Of a stretch of 64,000 bases of DNA, positions 48,265 through 59,762 are shown piece by piece (the stretch's first letter is position 1; every line of letters starts with the position of its first letter). Below the pieces are notes generated by a model. It saw only the letters and a program-made list of their open reading frames with translations. It was not told the origin of the DNA and did no database searches. This DNA comes from Tigriopus japonicus (Eukaryota > Arthropoda > Copepoda > Harpacticoida > Harpacticidae): NCBI GenBank assembly GCA_010645155.1, contig CM021316.1:1915600-1979599 (forward strand), given 5' to 3'. Both the position numbers and the translations under genes were made by a program.

Positions 48265-49751
48265 ATGCTGACAGTTTTAAATAGAGCAAATCTTAAAGTC
48301 AGGATATCCAACAAGTCCCCCTTAGCACCATCAATTGGCGTCTCAATTTATCCCGGACTGATGACCTTTTTCTTAATTCTTGTTCTCATCCCCTTTGAAG
48401 GTGTGTTGAAGCTTCATCTGAGTTCCCAACAAAAAAAAAACTTATTTGAGGTTTGTCTCCCAATTTAGGTTCTTGGAGCGGTTCATACATTAACTATCTT
48501 CAAATTCCATTGTTCCTCATGAGATCCTTCTTAATCAAAGGTCACTCTGGTGGTTCCCGTGAGTTAACCATGTTTCGCTTTAAATGGACCTCAAGATTTT
48601 GCAAGGCTTTGGTGAAGATCCCTGACCCTAAGCTTTTGATCCATAAACCTCAAGCAATGCCTCAACGTGAATTCCTTACACTGAAATTGACCCATTACCC
48701 AAAGATTGCTGACCTCCGATCACGATATTTGAGCAAAAATCAAGACGTTATTGACGAGGCTCAAAGAATTCACGCCAATATCTTTGGCGAGCTTTTGGAA
48801 CGTTTTTCATACGCCATCTTGTTCGATCTGGCTGATTATGAAAACAAGGGAGATCCAGCTATTGCTATGGGAGAACTTCAACTATTAAAAAAGCTTGGAA
48901 TTCAATTGCTATACTATTGCAAGACTTCAGCTTGCTCCGACAGAAATATTGAAAACGCCTATTTGAAGTTCAAAGAAGTTTCACCGGTTGAAATGGTTGT
49001 TCTTCTTCAGGGTGGCGGGAACATGTTTTCATACGAGACCTTGGATCAGATCCGAGAAAGTGTTATAACTAGGTTTAAGGAGCACAAGATTGTCATGTTT
49101 CCACAGAGCATTTGGTTGAGGTACGCCGATTACAAGCTCGACTACTATCGACAAATCTACAATTCTCATCCAGATCTAACCCTTTTGGTCCGAGATCAAG
49201 AATCGTTTGCTATTGGAGAGCAAATGCTTCCTTCAGCCACTGTGATTTTATGTCCCGATATGGCGTTCCAAATTGGCTCTATCCCGTTCTTTGCTACGAC
49301 CAGCTTCGATATTCTTTGGTTGAAGAGGGAAGATTCCGAAAGCACGGGTTATATTGTCCCAAAAGCACCTCCATACATGTCGTTACACGTTGAGGATTGG
49401 ACTACCTGGATCACTCCTAAGACAACTACTATGGAGCACGTTTTCCATTTGACCCTCAATGGGCTCTTGTTCCTTCAAAGAGGCAAGGTTGTGATCACGG
49501 ATCGCCTTCACGGGCACATTTTGTGTACTCTTTTGGGGATTCCGCACGTTATTCTAGACAACAATTACGGTAAAGTCTTCAGCTATCACATCAGTTGGAC
49601 TAAGAGTCTTGAAACAGTTCGTACTGCCCAAACTGCCGAAGAGGCGATGGCCAAAGCGGAAGAGCTGCTGACGAGTTTTCAGGGTGGCTTCCCAAAAAGT
49701 GCAATGACGTTTTGTGATTTTAACGAGCATTTATCTCAAATTTGCCAATGA
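48265..49751 (+). CDS. Polysaccharide pyruvyl transferase-family protein, membrane-anchored
   Basis: Two coding exons, 48265-48400 and 48469-49751, separated by a 68-bp intron (GTGTGT to TTTAG). They join in frame to 472 residues starting MLTVLNRA. The N terminus is a short cytosolic stretch with basic residues, then a hydrophobic segment (about 31-44, GLMTFFLILVLIPF), giving a type II topology like Golgi enzymes. The catalytic region shows the family pattern: NKGDPAIAMGELQLL near residues 170-185, VVLLQGGGNMFSY (GGGN 227-230), FPQSIW, LLVRDQES, LCPDMAF and the C-terminal TDRLHGHILCTLLGIPHV (DRLHGH 390-395). Family members transfer pyruvate from phosphoenolpyruvate to sugar residues, although several members have other activities. 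They are common in bacteria and sparse in animals. The intron and anchor make it a resident nuclear gene. Confidence 0.88.
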
Positions 49752-49770
49752 GACATTTTTTGCTGCATTT

Positions 49771-52700
49771 TTACAATTGAATAAACATGATGGATAGAAT
49801 GAGAAGAAATATATTAATGGCCAGAATTGGTCCTGAGCTTGTGTCTGGCGACGGTGTGGTAGAGGTTTCTGGTGCAGAAGTCAAGGATTCACTCATAACG
49901 TCGTTGTAAGTCAGAGTATAATCCTGCTCAATTATTCCTCCATCCTTAGTCAAAGCAATGTATGATGGGTCGTCCCAAGACCACGCAGGAATTTTGGGAA
50001 TGTCCATGGGAACATCATCGGGAGTGGGATTCCTGAAAAGTCAACTTCTAAACAGTTCATGAAACGTTTCACTTGTTCTGAAACTTTACCCTGTTTTGGC
50101 AAAATTGGTCCACATCTTGACTATCCGATCAGACCATACTTCTTCTTCCGCAGTGAGACTTCCAGTGAAGCATTGTCCCCACTCGGTCTTAAAGGGCCCA
50201 TCTGGTTTAGTAATTTCGTCAATGCATTTATCAATATTTGCAATGTCACAGCCTTCTAACTCTTCGGCAATGGCACCTAAAAATGTGTTTTGAAGTCGTT
50301 GGTTAACCGCAAGAATTATTAATCATCACCAAATAAAATTAGGACATTAGAAATCACTCATAACTAAAGCGGGGATTAAAAAGTTTCAACTTAAGACTTA
50401 GAAGAAAACTTATTTTCTGTACTTTTTAGAAATTCTAAGTAGAAAAAACGCGTTTTTCGCGTTATTCAGACCAAAATTAACTTTTCTTCGAAATTTTAAT
50501 CCGGTCTAGAAAACGCCGTCATTTTTTTCTTGGTGAAAACCCGAGGACAAAGAACTTGACTTAATAATCGAGAACTAAAAAGTTACCGGCTGAAAAAACA
50601 ACAAACTTAATACATTTTGCCCTATTAATTGACAAATTGAGAAGAGGAAAAGTTTTTCATTTTTGGTGAAACTTTTTTAGTCATTTATAAGTGGGAAAAA
50701 ACTTTTTTGCCCGTTTTTAGCCGAAATTTTTTTTTTTTAGGCATATTTCCAACTGAAAATGTTTTTGACATTTTTCCTACCTTTTTTCCGCCCTCTACAG
50801 TATGACAGAAAAGTCGTGACCCTTTGAAGAACAGATCAGAGAACGCTTGAGAAACAAACAATGTTTATTTTATTATCATCTCGTGAAATCCCCCTTCATT
50901 TTGACAACCATTTTCATCCTTTTGGGGATTGACTCTACCAGCGCCTCAGGAGTATTGAGCCTTGTTTTGGACCAAGGCAATTGCAGTTGCTTCTTGAGCT
51001 GACTCTGTGATGACGCTTGTTGCATTTCTGACTCTCTCAATTTCAATATTGCCCACCAATTTTCAATAGGATTGAGGTTGGGGGAGTTGCCTGGCCACTC
51101 AGCCTTCCTCCAATACTGTTGAAAGTTGTCATCCATCCACTAGGTAGTAGCTTTGGCCAGTGAGGAGGAGCGCCATCTTGAATGAAGATTCTTTGAGAAG
51201 TTGAAGGCGTCAATTGCACTGAGTTAAAGGCACCATAGATCTCTTCCTCTGCATGGCAGGGAGTGCATCTTATGCAAGGATCTCTTCCCATTAGTACTTT
51301 GCATTGGCATTTTGATTTTCTGGCACAAAGTGCAAATCTGACAGTCCACAGGGTCCAAACATCCCTAAAATTATCACTTTTAGTGAATGGTTCACAGTTG
51401 GAATGGTAGGAACTTGGCTGAAATCCTGGGCCCAAATACAATCACAGGCTGATTTTGCTGGTGGGAAGAGGTGGAACTGGTTCTCATCAGACCACATGAC
51501 CCTTTTCCAGTCGTCCAGGGACCATTGCAGCATGTTGGTGGCAAACTCCACACTTGCAGTCTTCATTCAACTTGTGAGCAGAGGCTATTTCTGCTGACAG
51601 TAGGAGGTGAAATGAAGTTGGGCCTTGAAATGGTGCCTCACTCTTTATTGATATGGGGTATCCCTTCATGGTCAATTTTGCTGCCAATTTTTGAGTGTTT
51701 TTTTCCAAGACTCAGGGAAAGCACATGTTTGACAACTCCCTTCACAATACTTGGCTGACCAGATCTTGGTTTGATCTTGAGCCCCTGGCCACCAACATTT
51801 GACTGTTCTCAGTGAGACCTTGAGACTCTTGGAAATGGAGATCTGTGTCATTCTACCCTCTACCATGCCAATAATCCTTCCTCTCAGGCCATTATCAGTG
51901 ACTGATGACACCATTTTCTTGAAGTAAAAAAACTAAGCTTCGCTAGTGGGGTGGAAACTGAGATATTCTGCTCAAGGGGTACCATTTAGCACGTTGAGTG
52001 ACTAGAACAAGCCTTGAAAGTGTTGGGCAAAGCCATCTATGGTCTTTGTTTTGACCACTAACTGAGCTCACACAAGTAGCAGAGCAAAGCAGCAGTTTTG
52101 AAAAGGGGTCACGACTTTTCTATCACAGTCTACTCACAACGATGGGAACTTAGCTTTATATTCATAGGTAATTTGACTCCAGGCTCAGGAAACCAGAAAT
52201 TCGTTGCTGCTACTCACCAAAAACATCTGCAGAGTTACATAAAAGTAATGGTAGATTCACGTTGAAAAGATACATGAGCTCATCGGCATGGCAGACACCT
52301 GAAATTATCAGATTGGTTAAGGAATGAATGCAGTGTTACAGCGAAAACTGCACTGACCTGGATTTTCGATATGGGCTGGCTTTTGTGAACTGAACAAGAG
52401 ATTGTAGACGGACTTCTTTGAAGACTCGTGTTCTATGGAATACCAATAGGAATTTTCATATTTTGAGTTTTCTTGTACCATCTTGTATGAGGAAGCCTTC
52501 AGGAAAAATGTGCTCAGCATCTGAAATAAATCAATACAAAAGTCCATTCCGACAACGAAGTTCAAACTACAATTTGTTATGAAACATATTCCTGAAATGC
52601 TTACATCAATCGTTCCTGGAGTCATAAGCTTTAGATCTCCAATTTGCCAACCTTCGTAGTAATATTGTTCCAACAATTGAGCCAGGGCATACTCTTGACT

Positions 52701-55700
52701 GATTCCAACTGCTCTTAATAAAGTCAGCACAAGTTCATCTCGGAGAAAATCGGTATCGTTTTGAAAATTGTTGGGCTCCAAAAAATCAAAATACACAACT
52801 AGATAGTGGGAGAATGTGAGTTAGTAAAAAAAGCAAGCAAAGCCCAATCAAACCTTCAACTTACCTCCATAAACATAACTGCCTTCATGTTTATTGGCTC
52901 CAAACATGATGGGCAACTTGGTGTAGTTTCCACTGATCAATATATTCTCGGGATGTTGCCCTTCAACGTAAAACTTTTTTTCTCCCTTTGTCTGGGCACA
53001 TGGAATGGTTCCACCAAAGCCAAGAGATCCCATTGCTCTCTGTTCTCTCTGGAATAAGATAAAGGTAGGTGCAATTAGCTCTAGGTGCAATAACAATCGA
53101 TCGGCAAGATCAGCTCATATTAAGCATTTATACCACATATTCCATATGTTTCATCGTGATGTTGGTAGCGGACTCTTTTCTCAGACACCTCACAATTTCC
53201 GAATGGTCCTCTGCCTTACAATCTAACTTGGCGGCAATGTTCTTGGCATGAAAATTGGGTTCACGGTCAAAAGCCCACGGAGAAATAGCGGATCCAGATT
53301 GACCAATTCCTTTGGAAAATAGATTTGCTTGCTGAAATGCCGATCAAAGAAGCTCGTAAGTTAAAATAAACCTTTAACTGAGTATGAGAAAATCCTTACA
53401 TTTGTTAATGGGGAAAGCAAAAGGTGACCAATTGAAGCACTTCCTGCGGATTCTCCAAAAATCGTCACTTGAGATGGATCTCCACCAAAATGTTCAATAT
53501 ACTTTTGGACCCATTCCAAGGCTGTCACCATGTCAAGCATTCCCATGTTTCCTGCTGCCTCCTCAGTGTTCAAGCACATGAATCCTAACAACGATAGCCT
53601 TTTTGAAACATTATGTTTGGAGCTTTTATTCCGTACAAGGGAGAAAATATAACCTTAATTTGTTATCCTCTAAACCTTGGTCCTACATTTTGTTTTGCTA
53701 TGACAAGACAAATGGCTGGTGTAGAGTCCAATCATGACATTGATTGGTTCCACTTTAGATCAGGGTCTCTACAGGATTCATGGAGAAAAACGAAAGCCGC
53801 AGAAAGGAGCAACTTGTTATACACAATGTATCTTCAAAAAAAAGTTTTGTGCATCCTTTGCAAATGTTTTTTTGCAAGCATTACAATTTTCATTGGGGTT
53901 TTCTTTTCCCTTTCGAATCCTTTGGGGACGCTTGGTCCTATATGGAACCAAGTAGGTTATGCTGTTCTTCTTTTGGTCTCTATGACTGCATGCAGTCATG
54001 CATGAAGTAGAGCACGTTAATAACAAGACTGTCCATATGAGACTGACTGGTGGTTCCCAGCGTGACAATTGTTGCAGATCAAAAAAGCTAAAAACCTTAC
54101 TTTCAAGGCAAACTTTGGAGCTAAAAGAGCTAAATTTTGTTTGAAAAAAGAGCTGAAAAAGAGCTAAATTTTAAATGGCCAAAAACACTAATATTATCAT
54201 ACTTTTGGACCTTGCGTAATTGGCAATGTCTTTCAAAACATGGCTTTTTAAAGTTTTTTTTACTTCCTTAAAAAATAGCCACGAAAATAAGGTTATTCTG
54301 TGAAGCGATGTTGGCTTTTTGCATGTTACAGATAGAGCGGGGATAATGAAAGACCTTTATGCCTTGGATAACGGCAAAAGCCGTTTTTTTTTTATTTCTG
54401 GGCCGACTACAGAAAAAATTAATCTAACCCACTATTTGTCCTGTAATTTAAAGCTCGCAGGCTCAATTTCAACTTGTTCAATTGAAGTTTTTGTCAGTTT
54501 GAGTAAAGTAGTTCGAAGAAAAGACTAAAGTAAGTGGAGGTTTTAGTCTGTACCAGCACATTAATGGAGATTGTGAAAGACTAGCCAAAAGCTGCTATTT
54601 TTTTGCTTTAGCATGAGGACCCATAGTTTGGAGTCGATTCTCCTGAAAATCCTACCTATGTATCTGTAAAAAAAGAAAAAAAATCGTTTTTGAACAAGCA
54701 ACATTTTGTTGGGTAGAAAATCTGGCAACTTGGAAAATTGTGAAAAGGAGCCAAAAATCCCTAAAATTCTCAAAAAGAGCTAAAAATGACAAAACATTTC
54801 CAAAGGAGCTAAAAGAGCCAAAAGAGCTAAATGCCTAAATTTGGAGCTAAATTTCCAAAATATTAGGAAAAAGAGCTAAAATTGGTCAGGCTGGTGGTTC
54901 CACTTAAGATCAGTGTCTCCATAGGATTCAAAAAGAAAAAGGAGAGGTGGAGAAAAATGTTATAACTTATTTACAATGTTTGTTTTTTAAGAAGTCAGCA
55001 CATCACTGAAAATGAGTGCTCCCTGAAGGAATACTCTCGCTCCTTGCCACTTTTTGGTTGCTAATGGTAAACATTGGTAGTTGGTTGCATTAAAAGACTG
55101 CTCAACACTAAGTTTTGATTCTAAGGAGTTTAGTTTTGACAGTGGCAGCCAGCCAGGATCGAATCCCAGCTATCCATACGACAATAATGTTTTTTTTTTA
55201 CATATTTACAATGTCTTTTCAAGAATGTTATTAGACTAAAAAGTTTTGTCCATGTTCTGGATAAGAAAAAGCATTGTTCCCCAAGCACTACACTTATTAA
55301 GTTTTTCTTTTCTTCTGAAGTCCTGTGGAAACACTGACTCTTAGTGGCACCAATTAGATACACTAAGATAGATATTGGCATTTGTAGGCTAACACACGGT
55401 GCCGATGATTCACGCTGGTGATTGGTCAATAGCATTCAGTTGAACATTCAGCTTATTCTCACAAAGTTCAATAATAAACAAGAGTAGTTCTTCTTTGTTG
55501 ATTTTGTAGTGCTTTTACTTGGTGATGGGGTTGCCAATTTACCTATGTGAAATCAAATTCCCCTCTGTCTACCAGTATTTATAAACCCGTTTTTTCTTTA
55601 AAGAGCACCAAAAGGCATGGCATCCCTGACTGTAGTGACTTCTGAGCAGGGTTGCAAATCAAACTCCCATTCGTGTTCGCTCATATACAAGAGCAAAGCA

Positions 55701-58700
55701 CCCATTCTCCAAGCAGTAACCCTACCTTGCAACCTCCCGTAAAAAAACTTGCGCAAGCCGAGATTTCACATCACTGAGATTTTGTTGTCAATCACCCGAT
55801 CATGTGACATTAAATGGCCCTTGTTTCAACTCCAGACTAATTCAAATTCACTTTTTTCATATCAGGTAAATACCTTAGACACATTTCCAGCAGACTTGAG
55901 GATTTTCAATAACCAAACTGCCCTATCAAATGTGTGAAATAGTTTAGATGTGTTTCTTAGAAGTAAAGGTTCCTTTAATCATGAACGTCGGCTTCCCGCA
56001 TGATGAATGACGTCACAGACAGTCGGTGCCGGGTCGGGCAATCATATATTTGAATGCCAATCTCTGAGAGGGTCCCTAGCACCAATCAATCTCAAACATA
56101 TACTCTTCTGTAACAGCAGTGCCCTAGTCTGAATCACTCCAAGAAAACTTATTGTGTTTAGTTTGTTACGGCTTTTTAAGTAGATAAATACATGTTTTTG
56201 CGTATTTTTTAAAACTTTCTTCCAATTACAATGATCAAATTCTCCCGAGGAAAATGATTATGTTCGATATCTATTGAGACCAACATTACACAATCGGCCC
56301 AAAGAGTGAAATTAATTTTCACGTGTAATTTTATGAATATTTGAACCAATCTACACAATTCAACGCTCAAATGACCTATGATCCAGAAAGGCTTGGACGT
56401 GTTATTAAATCTAAGGCAGGGCCCCGGCACTCAGTGGGTCGTGTGAATCTAGCAATATTAGATTTTGGTCCCTTGCCGTCATCAGCCTTTGTTTGCTGGG
56501 CCCTCGATAGGACAAACTACCGTAAGCTGTTATCTTTTCCTGGTCTACGCCAAACATTCCCACGGTGTGTTTCTGGCTCGAAAGCTCGTGCAGAAGCTCG
56601 AGCGAACGGTTCAGCCTTTCAATGTTGCTCAATGCACGAACCGTTCGAAGCTTGGGCTCGCGAGCATCGAGCCTTCACGGAATTCAAGTTCAAACACGCA
56701 CGGAAACCATATTACTGTACAGTGATGTTCCCCCCTTGTCTATGAGCGTCAGGAAGCTTACAAGCTTACAGATTTCAATGCATGGTGCAATGGCACGTGA
56801 ACTAAGGAAGAACAAGAATCGGCGCAAATTCCAATTTCAGGCGATTTTTTAGCACTCCTGCTTTTTTGGCTTCAAATCGTAGCAAGGGTCATTACCGGAC
56901 CCCTCCAATCAGTTTTGCCATCACAGCCAAACTGGTTTTAATCAAAATTTGGCCAAAGTTCGGTTACTTACTTTCACAATAACATAACGTTTCCAGTTTC
57001 TATTAAATATAATGCATGAAATTGCGTCTTGCTGAAACATCTTAAAAACCCGCTAATGTTTTTATTACATGACTATACTTTGAAATATTTAAAGTTTAAT
57101 GTGGTCGAGTGAGGTACACTTCGTCAGTCCTGCTTCAATTGAGTGGAAGACTTGACTTAACAGGTTTGCTGTGAAAGAATTGAAGAAAACAAGGAATACC
57201 GAAGCTTCGAGAGCATCATCATTTTGTACTAGGCGATCTAGCCATAAGCTTGAGTTCGTTTGGACGTTCGTACAATTGTTTTTCCAAGCTCGAAGGCTCG
57301 AACTTACTGATGCACGAGCTTTCGTTAAACACTACATACACCCCAGTTTTGACTAGAGACGCTCTAGTTTTGACATGTGAATGCAATACTGCATCTGTTT
57401 CTTTATAGATTCTGTTAATTAGATCACGGGCAAAAACACGATATAAGGTCAATTAAAACATACTTGAAAACATTTTTTTGAACATTTTCTTCCAGTCAAT
57501 TCTCAAGTAGGCTTATGGGCGAGTTTACCTAACATATTGTCAAAGTCTACTAAGCCGTTTGTCTAAATTGATGTAACGACCCTCCCGGTCGATCCTTCGA
57601 GAATGTTAAACGAAAAAGCCGTTGAAAAAAGATCCGCGAAATAGATCTCCGAAATATTTTAGAGCAACACTGCTCTTAGTACATCTAGAACTAAAGTCAA
57701 AGTAAATTTTCAAATATTTGTTTTTAAGTATGTTTAAAGTAACATTATAGAGTTTTTGCCCGTGACCAATTTAACTGAATTCAAATAAATCTTCTAAATT
57801 GCGTTCACATCTCAAAAGTGGTCATAAAAAAGTTTCTGCAATCTGAAAATGACTTCTCACGCTCAAAAAAACACCGTGTTCCCAAATGAATGAATGGAAC
57901 CCTAGAGAATCTGATTCCAATAAAGCTTCAAAAATAGATTCGAATACGTACCTAAGGGTCCCACTCGATAATTAATGGCGACCACAACCACATCAGCCAC
58001 ATCGCCAAGACGACTGGCGTCCATTTTCATCTGAGTTCCCATGTAGAAAGCACCTCCGTGAACAAAGAACATGACTGGAAGTTTTTCTGGGGAGCTTTCC
58101 AAAGCCTCTGGGCTGTAGGGCGTATTCACCGAAAGATGGAGACAATCCTCGCTCACAGACAATTGAACATCCAACCACTCATCCAAGACTTGGCCCACCG
58201 TCATGTTGGGATCAATTTCAAACTCCACAAAGCGACTAATCACGTTGATGATGGGTTCAATTACAAAGTCCTTAGAAGACATAGATAGAACTTAGATCAA
58301 GCAATCCCTTGAAAAATGTTATCAGGGTTTTTCTATATATACCTTTTTGGAAAAAAAGAGAATAAAGCAGGGGTTTGCAACAACTTTGCGGAAACAACTC
58401 ACCTAAACTTGGAGTTTTATTGCAATCAAGGGCTCACAAAACGAGCTCAGAATTTAATGCATCTAAATCAGGAGGTCCCTGAGTTTAGAACTATGAATAG
58501 CTTTGAATTTCCTAAAAAAATACTTCGAGGTCCACTGAGGGCGTGACCTAATGATTGCAGACCCCTGGACTTGAGTACGAATGTCTTTCTCAAAACTCAA
58601 GTTACACTTGAATCTCGATAAAATCACATTTCTTGAAAAAGGCAATCATTCAAATTTCTCTCCAAAAAGGAAACCTATTTAAAATCTAACCTGTCTCAAT

Positions 58701-59762
58701 TGTTTTCATTAGGTCACTAAAAATAGCAAAATTTATTAGAAACTTAATTATCAATAACATTAATTTCATAAGTACTAATTACAATGCAGTTCTTATTTCA
58801 AACTCCAAAAAATTTCAAAACACCTTAATTTTTGTGCTTTTAAAATACGCAATTTAAACTTAATTGCAAAATTGTAACTTCAACTTCAATGTCATCACAT
58901 GTTTGGCTACAATCCATGATGGAAATTTAGTGTTAAGTGCACCACTTTCAACGACTTACTTCCTTGTAAATATTGTCACAGTATTTTTTTAAAATATCCC
59001 CCTACATAACACTCAAATTTAAATTAAAGGCAGCTGGCTTTCTTTTTTTAGGCCAAACAGCAAAATGGAAACAAAGTGCACTGAAATACGTGTGTCTACT
59101 AGGAAATTTGCCCTAATGTAAATTCATATTTCCTTAGATGTAATTGGTTGTTACATCATAGTATATCTATTTTTATTACCAATCCATCGGGAATGCTGAG
59201 AGTCCCCTTGATGAAATCGACCATTGTTTGCCCTGAGAGAGTGTTAAGTTGTTCTACAGCCAAACTACTTTGATGGCAAAGCGGCCCTGAGCGCATGGCA
59301 TCGTAAGGTTTTTCCTTTGTTCCCAATTCATCCTCTCGTAAGATGGGTTGCTAGAAAATGAGAGGAGATTTCAATTAGTGTTTGCAAATATATTGAACAC
59401 AATTTTGGGTCTCACCGTGAATCGTTTCTCGCCAGACACTGATTGAGCATAGGGAATGTTTTTGTAAGAGTAGTAATCTTTGGGTGTATTCTGCAAATTT
59501 CCCACTGTCTTGTAAACTTTGCCCTGAAGAGTTCCCAATGTTGGAACAGTCAACAACGGTGCCGCATTTTGGGCTGCAACCAAAAGTAAATTGACGCGTC
59601 AAATACTCAATTTCAGTGGATGGCAATTCAAGATCATTGAATTTCCTTTGATTTCTGAACAAAATTGTTTAAAAAATGGAAAAAAATGGATACATTCGCT
59701 TTCTTACCATTTGTTAAGCACAAGGCCGAGAATAGAGCAACACATGGCAAGAATAAATGCAT
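49771..59762 (-). CDS. Carboxylesterase/cholinesterase-family protein, secreted or GPI-anchored
   Basis: Twelve coding exons, reading downwards: 59762-59708, 59573-59416, 59350-59180, 58270-57952, 53584-53400, 53331-53134, 53048-52865, 52798-52605, 52520-52358, 52298-52218, 50276-50090 and 50032-49771. All have GT-AG introns and join in frame to 718 residues. Residues 1-19 are a signal peptide (MHLFLPCVALFSALCLT). The type-B esterase fold is complete: KNIPYAQ, EDCLHLSV, the oxyanion-hole HGGAFYMG (199-206), nucleophile Ser280 in GESAG, Glu417 in NKHEGSY and His546 in GVCHADE. The Ser-Glu-His triad predicts an active hydrolase of carboxylic esters. The tail is Thr/Ser/Pro-rich and ends in about 20 hydrophobic residues, as in GPI-anchored cholinesterases. 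It is longer than the usual 550-600 residues. Boundaries are inferred by eye; the end of exon 6 could shift by three bases. Confidence 0.9.
49780..49785 (+). terminator. AATAAA poly(A) signal of the pyruvyl transferase gene
   Basis: A canonical hexamer 29 bp after the stop codon. It also overlaps, on the other strand, the last codons of the esterase gene, so the two transcripts' ends must overlap. Confidence 0.6.
50798..52130 (-). mobile_element. Tc1-like DNA transposon, decayed transposase
   Basis: A 1333-bp element with inverted ends, CAGTATGACAGAAAAGTCGTGACC at the left and, inverted, GACTGTGATAGAAAAGTCGTGACC at the right. It is flanked by TA on both sides (50796-50797, 52131-52132), the Tc1/mariner target. 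Minus-strand frames give the transposase in pieces: an N-terminal helix-turn-helix region (about 51914-51672, GLRGRIIGMVEGRMTQ), WKRVMWSDENQF (first catalytic Asp), IQDGAPPHW (second Asp) and WPGNSPNLNPIENWW (third acidic residue). Frameshifts separate the pieces. It sits in intron 10 of the esterase gene, in the same orientation. Confidence 0.9.
52131..52217. other. Remainder of esterase intron 10 near the exon 10 donor
   Basis: Short unique stretch. The other end of the intron (50277-50795) is AT-rich with homopolymer runs and shows no gene. Confidence 0.4.
54058..54893. mobile_element. Non-autonomous hAT-like element, perfect 8-bp TSD
   Basis: The ends are CAGCGTGACAATT and, inverted, CAGCCTGACCAATT. 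The flanks GTGGTTCC (54050-54057) and GTGGTTCC (54894-54901) are identical. The interior is made of 'agagctaaa' repeats and AT-rich sequence, without a transposase. A paralogous, uninterrupted target lies at about 53741-53790. Confidence 0.88.
56565..57334. mobile_element. TAGTGTTT-family hAT-like element, inverted copy
   Basis: Reverse-complement relative of 14149-14994 over nearly its whole length. It shares 'gaaagctcgtgca' near both ends, and the phrase from 'cgaaccgttcgaagcttggg' to 'catggtgcaatggcac'. Flanking 8-mers do not match, so its duplication has decayed or an end is rearranged. Confidence 0.8.
57335..57901. other. Intronic spacer, nothing recognised
   Basis: AT-rich part of esterase intron 4 downstream of the hAT-like copy. 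No exon or element end is seen. Confidence 0.4.
58271..59179. other. Esterase intron 3
   Basis: About 0.9 kb with no recognisable element. It is bounded by GTAATA and TCTAAG on the minus strand. Confidence 0.6.

Larger units (their letters stand above)
53585..57951. other. Esterase intron 4, repeat-rich
   Basis: A 4.4-kb intron. It contains two diverged direct copies of a segment (about 53741-53850 and 54894-55000), the hAT-like element at 54058-54893 and an inverted TAGTGTTT-family element at 56565-57334. No exon is seen. Confidence 0.6.
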
